Shown: positions 8,843 to 17,482 of the stretch, one piece after another | Numbering within the stretch: position 1 is the first letter of the stretch | How the letters are laid out: every line of letters starts with the position of its first letter | DNA from: Terriglobia bacterium | GTDB taxonomy: Bacteria; Acidobacteriota; Terriglobia; Acidiferrales; UBA7541 | Assembly (NCBI GenBank): GCA_023512135.1 | Contig: JAIMAG010000006.1 | Coordinates: 62,001 to 126,000 of the forward strand | Reading direction: 5' to 3' | DNA: 64,000 bases | The notes under the pieces: generated by a model | What the model was told of the DNA's origin: nothing | The model's input: only the letters and a program-made list of their open reading frames with translations | Databases searched by the model: none | Position numbers and translations under genes: made by a program

Positions 8843-9172
8843 CTAGGGCAGCGCATCAAACCGTGCGGCTGCGCTTTCCCATGCGGTGTCGCCCGTGCGC
8901 ACAATCTCGAGTTTTGCCGTCCGGAACGGCGCTTCCGTTGGCAATCGCTCGAGCCAGCGCTGGTGGGAGAGCCGCTCGTGCTCAGAAAAATCCAGCCGCA
9001 CGAGCAGCCGGATCTGTTGCGGGCCGTCCTGAGCTGCCGAGGAGCGCTCGAACTTCCAGCGCATTTTTTCGCCGAGCCGGAACGCCTGCCGCCACGCTTC
9101 GATCCGGTGGCGCGCCTGCTGGGCGGCCTGCTCGTCCGCGCCGAAATCAAAAATCAGATAGGATTGCGGCAT
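8843..9172 (-). CDS. Conserved hypothetical protein
   Basis: This 109-residue protein begins MPQSYLIFDFGADEQAAQQA and alternates strands and helices. Features include RWKFERSSAAQDGPQQIRLL and RLDFSEHERLSHQRWLERLP. It has no signal peptide, membrane segment or Cys cluster, and I do not recognise a named domain. It is the last gene before the divergent TonB-receptor promoter. The composition and codon pattern look genuine. Confidence 0.6.
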   Translation of the reverse strand: MPQSYLIFDFGADEQAAQQARHRIEAWRQAFRLGEKMRWKFERSSAAQDGPQQIRLLVRLDFSEHERLSHQRWLERLPTEAPFRTAKLEIVRTGDTAWESAAARFDALP

Positions 9173-9306
9173 CCCAGATGCATTAAGCCGCCCGCGGCCG
9201 GGAATGTCAAGCGCGGCCGCATCGAGCGAAACTCGTGCCGCTTGCGAAAAACTCAGACCGATTGTCCGAATTGCAAAGTCGATGCAACAGAAAATTTCTG
9301 CGCTTC

Positions 9307-9335
9307 TTGACTGGAGGGCAGTGCGGTGCTATAGA
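9307..9335 (+). promoter_or_regulatory. Sigma-70 promoter of the first TonB-receptor operon
   Basis: TTGACT (9307-9312) and TATAGA (9330-9335) are separated by exactly 17 bases. Transcription would begin near 9342, just in front of the tandem palindrome at 9345-9369. The arrangement is that of a strong promoter blocked by a repressor. Confidence 0.7.
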
Positions 9336-9344
9336 AGAGTTTCA

Positions 9345-9369
9345 CTAGTTGCAACTTAGTTGCAACTAG
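9345..9369. promoter_or_regulatory. Tandem palindromic operator (AGTTGCAACT twice)
   Basis: CTAGTTGCAAC and GTTGCAACTAG form an 11-bp inverted repeat around 3 bases. Each half contains the palindrome AGTTGCAACT, so the site is also two palindromes side by side, 11 bases apart. It starts about 3 bases after the predicted transcription start. A repressor, perhaps of the MarR or metal-sensing type, is the likely ligand; its identity is not known from this window. Confidence 0.65.
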
Positions 9370-9436
9370 CGCAGCTCAAAATGGGCTTTCGCCGCAGCCA
9401 CGGCGAAAGCCCGAACGCAGTTCCATCGAGGTGCCT

Positions 9437-11833
9437 ATGCCACGATACAACCGCGTCTGCTCTTTGATAACAGATTTCCCCCTCTGCCGCAACCTCTTCT
9501 TGTTTGCCACCCTGTTGCTGTGCCTGCCCGCCGCCGCCGACAACCAGCGGCAGCTTACCGGCCGCGTGCGCGACCCGCACGGGCTGCCCATCCCGGGTGC
9601 CGAAGTGCGTCTGCTGGCTGCTCGCAGACAGGTGGTGGTGCGCCAAACGCAGACCGGAACGGAGGGCCGCTTCGCGTTCACGAATCTCGACGCGGAGTCG
9701 TATCAGCTCGTCATTGTCGCTCCGGGATTTCGTCGCTATCAGCAGCCGGTCACAGTTACACCAGGGGCGGCGCCGCTGGAAATCGTGCTGGAGCTCGCCG
9801 GGCTGCACGAAGGGGTTCTGGTCACAGCCGAACGCAACGAAACGGAAACCTTCTCGGCACCCCTGCCCGCGGCCATCGTCGCAGACAACCTGCTGGCGCG
9901 GCAGCTTCCCGTCAACCTGGCGCAGGTGCTCGAAGAAATTCCAGGCGTACAGTGGCGCAACGCAGGAGCTTTTCGCTCGCGTCCGGTGATTCGCGGCCTC
10001 GACAGCAACCGCATCCTGGTTCTGGTGGATGGGGAGCGGTTGAACAATGGCCGCACCTCGACCGAAGACGCGGGCATAGAAACTTCGCTGGTGGACCTGG
10101 GGCAGATCGAACAGGTCGAAGTCGTGCGCGGGCCGGGCTCGGTGCTGTACGGCAGCGACGCGTTCGGTGGCGTGGTCAACATTCTGACACGCGCGGCGCG
10201 ACCGGCCGACCCCCTGCAGTTCGGCATGTGCGCGGGCGGCGATTTCACCCCGAATGCCGACGGGCGCCGGGGACATCTGGAGCTCTGGGCCGCCAGTCGC
10301 CACTGGTCGGCCCGGGCGCAGGGCGGAGTCGGGAACTTCGAAAACTACCGATCTCCCGCGGGAACCGTGTTCGGCAGCGGTGTGCGGGAGAACAGCGGGC
10401 TGGCCGAGGTGCACTGGTTCCCGCGTCCGCTCCAATCGCTCCACTTCAAATTCCTCTATCGGGGTGGCTACGATTTCGGACTGCCGACGCTGGAGCCGAA
10501 TCCGTCCTTCCTGGCCTTGTTTCCCTTCAGCAAGCTGCGCAAGTGGAGCTGGGGCTATGCCGGCAGCTTCGCGAGCGGCGCGCTTTCCGCACTGCAAGCG
10601 CGATTTTATTCCCAAGAGCAGACCCGGGATTTCTTCAACCAGGTTCGCACAGGCCCCTCGCTCATCCAGAGCGAAACCATCACCGACGTATCGACATTCG
10701 GATACGACATTCAGCTCAGCAGCATTCTGAATTCACGCGTCGCTCTGACCTACGGTTCGAGTTTTTTCCACGACCGCAACCGGGATTTCCGCGAACAGAT
10801 CCTGAATCCCGGCCGTCCGACCGAACTGCTCCTGAGTGCAGCCCCGAGTGTACCCGATTCGACATTTTCCGGGCTGGGATTCTTCCTGCACGTGCAGGCG
10901 GAAGCGGCTCCGCGGCTGCGCCTGGTGGGCGGTGTGCGCGCGGACCGATTCCGGCTGGAGGCTGAGCCGACGAAGAATTTCAGCCCGGATGCATTCGCTA
11001 CGATCCGCGACCGCACCGACCATGCGGTCAGTGGCAACGTCGGTGCCACAGTCACGCTCCGGGAAGGCTGGGTGTTCACAGGTAACCTCGCCCGCGCGTT
11101 TCGCGAGCCCAATTTGTTTGAGCGTTTTTTCTTCGGACGCGGCTCTGTGGGTGGATTTGTGGTTCCGAATCCGGATCTGAAGCCAGAAACTTCGATCCAG
11201 CTCGACCTGGGCACACGCATCCAGCGAGGACCGGTGCGGCTGTCGTTCAATTACTTCCTGAACAGCCTGACCGATCTGATCTCCCGCGCCCCGACGACAT
11301 TCAACGGGCAGAGCGTGATTGCCGGCCAACCGGTGAGCCAGAACGTCAACCTGGAAAAAGCACGGATACAAGGGCTCGAATCCAGCGCCGAGGTCTTCCT
11401 GCGCGGGCTGGGGGCCCAGTGGAATCCGTACTTTTCGCTGGCCTGGCAGCGGGGCACGAACCGCACAGACGGCGAGCCGCTGCCGTTGATCGCGCCGTTC
11501 ACCGCACAAGGTGGTCTGCGGTGGCAACCCCTGCGGCTGCGACTGTGGAGCGAGCTGCGTGCGCGCCTGGTCACCTCCAGCCGACGCGTCCCCGTGGGGC
11601 AACCCCCGATCGCCGCGTTCACCGTATTTGGCTGGCGTGCCGGTTACGAGCTGCTGCGCGAGGAGATGCTCGCGTCGTTCCTGCTCCCGCCCGGATTCCG
11701 CTCGGTCCGGTTTCAGTTCGCTGTCGAAAACCTGGGCGACCGGCTCTACACGAATTTGTTCGAGACCGTACCGGAACCCGGCCGCAGTTTCCGTTTCGGC
11801 GTCCATTTCGAGCTGGGCACGGAGGCACGATAG
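9437..11833 (+). CDS. TonB-dependent outer-membrane receptor with carboxypeptidase-regulatory domain
   Basis: This 798-residue receptor has a signal peptide ending near PAAADNQ. A carboxypeptidase-regulatory-like beta-sandwich follows (LTGRVRDPHGLPIPGAEV, about residues 38-120). The plug domain contains LAQVLEEIPGVQ, RGLDSNRILVLVDGERLN and VEVVRGPGSVLYGSDAFGG. A beta-barrel ends in an aromatic-rich C-terminus. It imports a ligand across the outer membrane using TonB energy. ATG at 9437 follows GAGGTG. It heads an operon with a small protein and an exported CbiX-like protein, so a metal or tetrapyrrole ligand is inferred. The operator in its promoter suggests tight, ligand-dependent control. 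Confidence 0.9.
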   Translation: MPRYNRVCSLITDFPLCRNLFLFATLLLCLPAAADNQRQLTGRVRDPHGLPIPGAEVRLLAARRQVVVRQTQTGTEGRFAFTNLDAESYQLVIVAPGFRRYQQPVTVTPGAAPLEIVLELAGLHEGVLVTAERNETETFSAPLPAAIVADNLLARQLPVNLAQVLEEIPGVQWRNAGAFRSRPVIRGLDSNRILVLVDGERLNNGRTSTEDAGIETSLVDLGQIEQVEVVRGPGSVLYGSDAFGGVVNILTRAARPADPLQFGMCAGGDFTPNADGRRGHLELWAASRHWSARAQGGVGNFENYRSPAGTVFGSGVRENSGLAEVHWFPRPLQSLHFKFLYRGGYDFGLPTLEPNPSFLALFPFSKLRKWSWGYAGSFASGALSALQARFYSQEQTRDFFNQVRTGPSLIQSETITDVSTFGYDIQLSSILNSRVALTYGSSFFHDRNRDFREQILNPGRPTELLLSAAPSVPDSTFSGLGFFLHVQAEAAPRLRLVGGVRADRFRLEAEPTKNFSPDAFATIRDRTDHAVSGNVGATVTLREGWVFTGNLARAFREPNLFERFFFGRGSVGGFVVPNPDLKPETSIQLDLGTRIQRGPVRLSFNYFLNSLTDLISRAPTTFNGQSVIAGQPVSQNVNLEKARIQGLESSAEVFLRGLGAQWNPYFSLAWQRGTNRTDGEPLPLIAPFTAQGGLRWQPLRLRLWSELRARLVTSSRRVPVGQPPIAAFTVFGWRAGYELLREEMLASFLLPPGFRSVRFQFAVENLGDRLYTNLFETVPEPGRSFRFGVHFELGTEAR

Positions 11834-11844
11834 GCGGAGGACCC

Positions 11845-12210
11845 ATGGACCGACCTGATTCCACAAGGGGAGCCGTGCGCGGTGGATTCCAGTTGTTCCG
11901 CTGCCGCGCTGGCTGCTTGCATCTCAGTTGCTCGAATCAGGTGACCTTCCACCTGAACCGTGCGCAGTTGCTGGCGCTGCACGAAGCTCTTGAGCGGCTC
12001 CTGCGCACTCGGGAAGGTGAGTTGTGTCTGCCGAGTGCGTCTGCGCAAGAAATATCGTGCCAGCCCAGCTTCTGGTTGCGTCCGTCCGAGACGGTGGCCC
12101 TGCGCCTGCACCGCGACGAAGCCGTTGCCCTTTGCGAACTCCTCCGCCGCGGCCGCGCAGTGCTGGAAGAAGTTCCGGAACCCGAGTGGCACAGTCGCTA
12201 CATCATGTAA
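11845..12210 (+). CDS. Small protein of the TonB operon, weakly DUF6686-like
   Basis: This 121-residue protein begins 11 bases after the receptor stop, with CGGAGG before its ATG. Residues 17-50 (LFRCRAGCLHLSCSNQVTFH, then LNRAQLLALHEALERL) follow the pattern of a Cys pair, a short strand and a helix. That pattern resembles a small family found beside TonB receptors in Bacteroidota (DUF6686). The second half repeats it loosely: FWLRPSETVALRLHRDEAVA aligns with the first strand-helix unit, so the protein may be an internal duplication. It is probably cytosolic, without a signal peptide. Function is unknown. Confidence 0.6.
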   Translation: MDRPDSTRGAVRGGFQLFRCRAGCLHLSCSNQVTFHLNRAQLLALHEALERLLRTREGELCLPSASAQEISCQPSFWLRPSETVALRLHRDEAVALCELLRRGRAVLEEVPEPEWHSRYIM

Positions 12211-12224
12211 CCCAGGAGACAAAC

Positions 12225-13088
12225 ATGCAGCGAAAACTTTTGCAGGCCATGCTGTTCTGGATCGGATTCAGTGGGACCGCGGCAGCCGGCCCACAGGATG
12301 CGCTGCTCATCGTGGCGCATGGGGCGCGGCAGCCGGAGTGGAATCAGCGCATCTTCCGACTGGCGGAACAGGTGCAGTGGCCCGGGCCGGTGGGTGTTGC
12401 CTTTCTGATGGAAGCGGCGCCGGAGCACCGCCTGGACACGGTGGCGGCGCGATTGGATGCTGCCGGAATCGAGCGAATCATTGTGCTGCCCTTGCTGGTG
12501 TCTTCCCACAGCGGGCATTACGAGGAACTGCGCTACTACGTGGGGCAGCGCACCGAGCCTCCGCATCATGCGCACTACCAGCCACTGCGCACCCGCGCCA
12601 GACTGGTGCTGGCCCCGGCGATGGACGACCACCCCATCGTCACGCGCATCCTGGCCGATCAGGTGCGTGCGGTTTCCACCGGCCCTGCCGGCGAAACGCT
12701 CGTGCTGGTGGCTCACGGCCCCAATGAAGACGAGGAGAACCGCATCTGGCTCGAACACCTGAGACGACACGCCGAGCGGCTCCAGCAGCAATTCCGCTTC
12801 CGCCGCATCGAAGTGACCACGCTGCGCGACGATGCGCCGGCACCGATTCGCGATGCGGCGACCGAGCAGCTCCGCAAGGTCGTCCGCCGCGCTGCCGGAG
12901 ATTCTCGTGTGCTCGTCGTGCCGGTGCTCATCTCCGTCGGCCAGATCCAAAAGCAAATCCAGGAACGGTTGAAGGGGCTCGTCTACACCATGATGGAAAC
13001 GGGGCTGGCTGAACATCCCTTGGCTGCGGAATGGATCGAGCAGCAGGCTTCGGCGCTGCAAAGCGCTGCGGCCGTCCGCACGCGATGA
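12225..13088 (+). CDS. Exported CbiX/SirB-like chelatase homologue
   Basis: This 287-residue protein has two class II chelatase (CbiX) half domains, each with a conserved His: LLIVAHGARQPEWN near residue 27 and LVLVAHGPNEDEEN near residue 161. Class II chelatases insert cobalt, nickel or iron into sirohydrochlorin-type tetrapyrroles, normally in the cytosol. Here the chain starts with a signal peptide (KLLQAMLFWIGFSGTAAAG), so it should act in the periplasm. AGGAG precedes the ATG, 14 bases after the previous gene. Placement in a TonB operon suggests it handles a metal or tetrapyrrole brought in by the receptor. Activity is not proven. Confidence 0.8.
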   Translation: MQRKLLQAMLFWIGFSGTAAAGPQDALLIVAHGARQPEWNQRIFRLAEQVQWPGPVGVAFLMEAAPEHRLDTVAARLDAAGIERIIVLPLLVSSHSGHYEELRYYVGQRTEPPHHAHYQPLRTRARLVLAPAMDDHPIVTRILADQVRAVSTGPAGETLVLVAHGPNEDEENRIWLEHLRRHAERLQQQFRFRRIEVTTLRDDAPAPIRDAATEQLRKVVRRAAGDSRVLVVPVLISVGQIQKQIQERLKGLVYTMMETGLAEHPLAAEWIEQQASALQSAAAVRTR

Positions 13089-13123
13089 ACGCAGCGGCCC
13101 GGCGGGCTGCCCGGATTCCGTGC

Positions 13124-13152
13124 TTGACATCGAGGGCACACTAAACTATGAA
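13124..13152 (+). promoter_or_regulatory. Near-consensus sigma-70 promoter of the second TonB-receptor operon
   Basis: TTGACA (13124-13129) and TATGAA (13147-13152) are 17 bases apart. Transcription would start near 13159, which rules out any start codon upstream of that point for the next gene. Confidence 0.75.
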
Positions 13153-13227
13153 ATTCACCAATTCCCGGGCGTTATGCTTTTTCAGTCAGAATCCAGGAGA
13201 AGCCTTCGAGCATCCCATCGTGTCAGG

Positions 13228-13650
13228 ATGTGGCGGAGCAACATCGCGCTTCTCTGGCTGACGATCTGGACCTGTGGAACCGTGGCGGCTTCCTTGGGTC
13301 CCACCCTGCACGGCCTGGGCCACGACTGCGCGTGCCGTGAGTGGATCTGTTTCTGCCCGCACGACAAAGCCGCCCACCCGCAGCCCGCGGAGCAGCAGCA
13401 CGACGGAGAAACATCCGGGCCATCCTGCCACAAAAACAAATCAGCCGAGGAGCAGCCCTGTACGCTCTCCTCGTGCGGCAAGCAGCAAGACGACGAGGGA
13501 TTGTTGACTTCGCCGCCCGCGATTCTTGCTGGCTTGCAGACGCTGCACGCGCCGACTCGGGCGAGCGCGTTGTCTGCACCGGCCGAGCCCCACCCGGCCG
13601 TGACGGATCTGCAAAAGGATTCTCCTCCCCCGCGGCTGCGCTTCCTCTGA
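13228..13650 (+). CDS. Exported Cys/His-rich small protein
   Basis: This 140-residue protein starts with a compact signal peptide (MWRSNIALLWLTIWTCGTVA). A Cys/His-rich part follows: GLGHDCACREWICFCPHDK, then PSCHKNK, QPCTLSSCGK. An Ala/Pro-rich C-terminus ends it. Such clustered Cys and His residues suggest metal binding in the periplasm or at the surface. An alternative in-frame ATG at 13174 would add 18 basic residues; neither start has a clear ribosome-binding site. It is the first gene after the strong promoter and lies 91 bases before the second receptor gene. I do not recognise a named family; it recalls DUF2946-type copper-linked proteins. Confidence 0.65.
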   Translation: MWRSNIALLWLTIWTCGTVAASLGPTLHGLGHDCACREWICFCPHDKAAHPQPAEQQHDGETSGPSCHKNKSAEEQPCTLSSCGKQQDDEGLLTSPPAILAGLQTLHAPTRASALSAPAEPHPAVTDLQKDSPPPRLRFL

Positions 13651-13741
13651 ATCCGGAACTGATCAACGCTGCCCGAAAAGTCCGGGCCGCCGTGTCTCCG
13701 ACTGACTGAAACCCACTTCAGCGGAATCAGAGGAGGAATCT

Positions 13742-16090
13742 ATGCAGCCGCGCATTGCTGTTTTGTTCAGACATGGTCTGCTGTTTTTCCTGTTGCTGTT
13801 CTGTGTTCTGTATCCGGCCGTTGCCAGTGCTCCGGACGAGCCAGCGACGCTGAGCGGTACCGTGCGCGACCCGGCCGGAGCCGTAGTGCCAAACGCTTCG
13901 GTGGTCGCTACGTCCACACGCACCGGTCAGGCCTTCCAAACCAGCTCCGACAGCCAGGGGCGTTACGAGTTCGCCGGGCTGCCGCCCGGACAGTATCGCA
14001 TTCAGGCGACGGCTCCGGGATTCGGTGAACGAATCGAAACGGTGCTGCTCCGAGCCGGCCAGTCGGCACAGCTCGAGCTGAGTCTGCCGATGTCGCCGAT
14101 GATGCAGGTGGTGACCGTGAGCGAAATTCCGGGCGAAATCGCAGCCGAATTCCACAAGGTACCGGGGAGCATCGCTCTGGTCGGCAAGGTAGAGCTGGAA
14201 CAATCGCGCGCGGCCACACTGAAAGACGCGCTCGCGTTCACCCCGGGCGTGCTGGTGCAGTCGCGCTTTGGCGCCGATGAAAGCCAGATTTCTATCCGCG
14301 GCTCCGGTCTGCGGAACAATTTTCATCTGCGCGGCGTCAACCTGCTGGTCAATGGCCTGCCCTACCAGGATGCCGACAGATTCAGCGATTTCGAATCCCT
14401 GGAGCTGATGGCCACCGAACGTGTGGAGGTCTGGAAAGGTGCAAACGCGCTCCGCTACGGTGGCAACACGATGGGCGGGGCGATCAACTTTGTCACCAAG
14501 ACCGGCGAGACGGCACCACCGCTCGAACTGCGCGTGGTGGGCGGCGCCTTCGGCTTCTACAAAGCGCACCTGGCCACCGGCGGCGAGGCCGGCCCGTTCG
14601 GCTACTATGCCAGCTACACGGCCGGCGAGATGGACGGCTACCGCGAGCACAGCCAGCAGGGCCGGCACCGGCTGTTCGCCAACCTCGGCTGGCGCCTCGG
14701 TCCCAAAACCCGTCTGGTTGTGGACATTCTCTATGCCAACGTGGCCGAAAAATTGCCCGGCGCGCTGACCCGCAGCGAATTCCTGAGCAACCCGCGCCAG
14801 GCCCAAGCCAGCAACGTGACCGGTGACTGGGGACGTTTCTACAACTACGTTCGCGTCGGCACCCACGTCCGGCATGAGTTCAACCGCACGCACACGCTCT
14901 CGTTGAATGTTCACGGCCAGTACCGCAGCCTGGACCACCCCATCTTCCAGGTGCTCGACCAGGACAGCCGCAACTTCGGTGGAGAAATCCACTACGCGTT
15001 CCAGGGCACACTGGGCAGCCGGCGCAACCGGTTCTTCCTCGGATTTGCTCCGCAGCACGGCACCACCGGTGAACGCCGCTTCGTCAATCTGGGCGCGGGG
15101 CAGCCCTTGGGCCAGCGCGGCTCGCTGACCGCCCTGTTCGGCACCGAGGCCACAAACTACGGCCTCTATTTCGAAAATCAGCTCGACCTGACCGCAGCAG
15201 CCACGCTCATCGCCGGCGGGCGTGCGGACTGGGCCCGGCGCGAATTCAAGGACCGATTCCTTGCCGACGGCGACCGTTCCGACCGGCGCACGTTTTCCGC
15301 GTTTTCGCCAAAGCTCGGCCTGGTCTGGCGGATAGCGGAAGAGGCGCAACTGTTCGGCAACGTCAGTCGCAGCTACGAGCCTCCGCTGCTGCTCGAGCTG
15401 ACCAGCTTCGGCGCGCCGGGCTTTCTCCCGCTCGAAGCGCAGGACACGTGGCAGTACGAGGTCGGCACCCGGGGGCGACTGGGCAGTCGGCTCGAATGGG
15501 ACCTCGCGTTTTTCGACGCCGAGATCGACAACGAAATCATCAATCGGAACGTGCGGCCGTTTCCCGGTGCGCCCTTTACTATTCCCAGTTTCCGGAATGC
15601 TCCCCAGACCCGGCACCTGGGAATCGAGCTCGGCACCGGCGCATTGCTGGGCGAAGGTCTGGCCTCGGCAGGCGACCGGCTCACCTGGCGGCTGGTCTAC
15701 ACCTGGTCGCGGTTCCGGTTCGTCGACGACCCGGACTTCGGCGACAACGCCCTGCCGGGCGCGCCGCGTCATCTGTTGCGCAGCGAACTGCGCTACACAC
15801 ACCCGCGCGGCTTCTGGGTGGCGCCGAATCTGGACTGGTCGCCGGCACGCTATTTTGTGGACAGCGCCAACACCGCAGTCAACACGAGCTACGCGGTACT
15901 GAACCTGAAAGCCGGCTACGACTGGGCAGCGGGCAGAAACATGCGCGCCAGCATCTACTTCGAAGCCGCGAACCTCACCGACCGCAACTATTCCGGCGCG
16001 GTGCAGGTGGACAACGACCTGGGCCGCTTCTTCGAACCTTCGGACGGTCGCGCCATCTATGCCGGGCTGAGCTGGCGCTTCGGGAGGTAA
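13742..16090 (+). CDS. TonB-dependent outer-membrane receptor with carboxypeptidase-regulatory domain
   Basis: This 782-residue receptor has a signal peptide (LLFFLLLFCVLYPAVASA), a carboxypeptidase-regulatory domain (LSGTVRDPAGAVVPNASVVA, about residues 37-120), a plug, and a barrel ending in GLSWRFGR. The plug includes TLKDALAFTPGVLVQ, ISIRGSGLRNNFHLRGVNLL and VEVWKGANALRYGGNTMGGA. AGGAGG precedes its ATG. The Cys/His-rich exported protein lies upstream and the Asp-box lipoprotein immediately downstream, so the three probably form one uptake unit, perhaps for a metal complex. It is not closely similar to the first receptor outside the shared domain layout. Confidence 0.9.
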   Translation: MQPRIAVLFRHGLLFFLLLFCVLYPAVASAPDEPATLSGTVRDPAGAVVPNASVVATSTRTGQAFQTSSDSQGRYEFAGLPPGQYRIQATAPGFGERIETVLLRAGQSAQLELSLPMSPMMQVVTVSEIPGEIAAEFHKVPGSIALVGKVELEQSRAATLKDALAFTPGVLVQSRFGADESQISIRGSGLRNNFHLRGVNLLVNGLPYQDADRFSDFESLELMATERVEVWKGANALRYGGNTMGGAINFVTKTGETAPPLELRVVGGAFGFYKAHLATGGEAGPFGYYASYTAGEMDGYREHSQQGRHRLFANLGWRLGPKTRLVVDILYANVAEKLPGALTRSEFLSNPRQAQASNVTGDWGRFYNYVRVGTHVRHEFNRTHTLSLNVHGQYRSLDHPIFQVLDQDSRNFGGEIHYAFQGTLGSRRNRFFLGFAPQHGTTGERRFVNLGAGQPLGQRGSLTALFGTEATNYGLYFENQLDLTAAATLIAGGRADWARREFKDRFLADGDRSDRRTFSAFSPKLGLVWRIAEEAQLFGNVSRSYEPPLLLELTSFGAPGFLPLEAQDTWQYEVGTRGRLGSRLEWDLAFFDAEIDNEIINRNVRPFPGAPFTIPSFRNAPQTRHLGIELGTGALLGEGLASAGDRLTWRLVYTWSRFRFVDDPDFGDNALPGAPRHLLRSELRYTHPRGFWVAPNLDWSPARYFVDSANTAVNTSYAVLNLKAGYDWAAGRNMRASIYFEAANLTDRNYSGAVQVDNDLGRFFEPSDGRAIYAGLSWRFGR

Positions 16091-16092
16091 CT

Positions 16093-17355
16093 GTGTTGCT
16101 TCGCTGCCGTTCGCAGCTTGCCGGGATCAGCCTGCTCGCAGTGCTCGGTGCGGCGGGCGCCTGCCGGAACTCCGCGCCGGCGCCCGCCGTGCAATTCGAA
16201 CCACAGCCACACACCTTGCCCGCGGGCCAGACAGCCGGTTCGGCGCGCTGGCCGAAGGTGAGCGTCACTGCCTCGGGCGCACTCTATCTGCTTGCACTCG
16301 AGCCGACTCCGACCGGTGAGCGGCTGGCGCTGCGCCTCTCGCACAACCACGGCGATTCGTTCGACCCGCCCGTCTGGGTCAGTCCGGCCGGAGCCCCCAT
16401 CAGCGCGCATGGCGAAAACAGTCCCGTGCTCGCACTGACGCCCACGGAAATTTACGTGCTCTGGGAGCAGCGACGCGAAGACGGCTACGCCGACATTCTG
16501 GTCGCGCGTTCGTTGAACTTCGGTCGCAGCTTCGAGCCGCCCGTCCCTGTCGTGCGCAAAGCCCGCCCATCGTTCCACGGCTTTGCCCATCTGGCAGTGG
16601 CCCCGAACGGCGACGTCTACGTCGCCTGGCTGGATGCCCGCGACCCGCCCGAGCGGCCGGGCACCTTTTCCGTGTACCTGGCGCGCTCAACCGACCGCGG
16701 CGCTTCGTTCGGAGAAAATGTTCGCGTGGCGGGCTCGGCCTGTCCCTGCTGTCGGGTCGCTGTGCTGGCCGGAGCCGGCGGACGAGTGTGGATTGCCTGG
16801 CGCAAAGTGTTCGAGGGCGACGTGCGCGATATCGCAGTTTCCACGTCCAGCGACGGCGGCCGCACCTTTGCTCCGGCTGTGCGGGTCGCTGCGGACAACT
16901 GGCGCATCGCCGGCTGTCCTCATTCCGGCCCGGCCCTCGCTGCACAGGATCAGCGCCTGTTCGTGGCGTGGATGACCGAAGCGCGGGGACGCAGCGTGGT
17001 GCAAGTGGCCTGGTCGGATGATTCCGGACAAACCTTCCAGCCCGCACTGCAAGTCTCCGGCAATATTCTCGACGCCAACCATCCGACGCTCTCCCGATCT
17101 CCGGACGGGCGCCTGCTTCTGAGTTTCGAGGGGCGGGCACCCAGCGAACAACAATGGTCTCCCGTGCGGGCTTACGTGGTCAGTCTGCGCTCTTCCGGAC
17201 AACCCACCGCACCGGTTTCCGTTCCCGCCGGGGAACGCTCGGTGGCCTACCCCACGATTGCCGCGGGAACGGCGGGGCGCTTGTTCGTGGCCTGGACCGA
17301 ACCCGGCCATCCGGAGTCCCGTGCCCGGCTCGGCCGCGGCCGACTGCAGGACTGA
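16093..17355 (+). CDS. Asp-box (BNR) beta-propeller lipoprotein
   Basis: This 420-residue protein starts at GTG 16093, two bases after the receptor stop and behind GGGAGG. A lipoprotein-type signal ends at Cys24. Five or more Asp-box-like turns occur along the chain (SHNHGDSFDPP, SLNFGRSFEPP, STDRGASFGEN, SSDGGRTFAPA, SDDSGQTFQPA), which indicates a six-bladed sialidase-like propeller. It also has a CPCC motif and a GCPHSGP segment. Sialidase activity is not implied, because catalytic Arg-triad evidence is lacking. Translational coupling to the receptor suggests a surface ligand-binding partner. Confidence 0.8.
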   Translation: MLLRCRSQLAGISLLAVLGAAGACRNSAPAPAVQFEPQPHTLPAGQTAGSARWPKVSVTASGALYLLALEPTPTGERLALRLSHNHGDSFDPPVWVSPAGAPISAHGENSPVLALTPTEIYVLWEQRREDGYADILVARSLNFGRSFEPPVPVVRKARPSFHGFAHLAVAPNGDVYVAWLDARDPPERPGTFSVYLARSTDRGASFGENVRVAGSACPCCRVAVLAGAGGRVWIAWRKVFEGDVRDIAVSTSSDGGRTFAPAVRVAADNWRIAGCPHSGPALAAQDQRLFVAWMTEARGRSVVQVAWSDDSGQTFQPALQVSGNILDANHPTLSRSPDGRLLLSFEGRAPSEQQWSPVRAYVVSLRSSGQPTAPVSVPAGERSVAYPTIAAGTAGRLFVAWTEPGHPESRARLGRGRLQD

Positions 17356-17426
17356 GCCGCAGTCCACGCCGAGCCGCAGACGTCGGCAAAGAGTTCGGCG
17401 CTGCGAACAACCCGTCCGGTTGACCG

Positions 17427-17455
17427 TTGCCTTCGCCGGCCAACCGTGCTAGTTT
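17427..17455 (+). promoter_or_regulatory. Candidate promoter of the mrfA-mrfB operon
   Basis: TTGCCT (17427-17432) and TAGTTT (17450-17455) are 17 bases apart, with the start codon at 17483 behind AAGGAGGAG. Confidence 0.45.
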
Positions 17456-17482
17456 GAGCGAACAAAAAGCGAAGGAGGAGCC

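Noticed and set aside
13727-15802. 691-codon open frame on the minus strand opposite the second TonB receptor
   Set aside because: The plus strand encodes a clear receptor with signal peptide, plug and barrel. The minus frame has no recognisable domain.
16093-17355. True sialidase
   Set aside because: Asp-box repeats alone mark the propeller fold. I could not identify the arginine triad and catalytic Tyr/Glu pair needed for sialidase activity.
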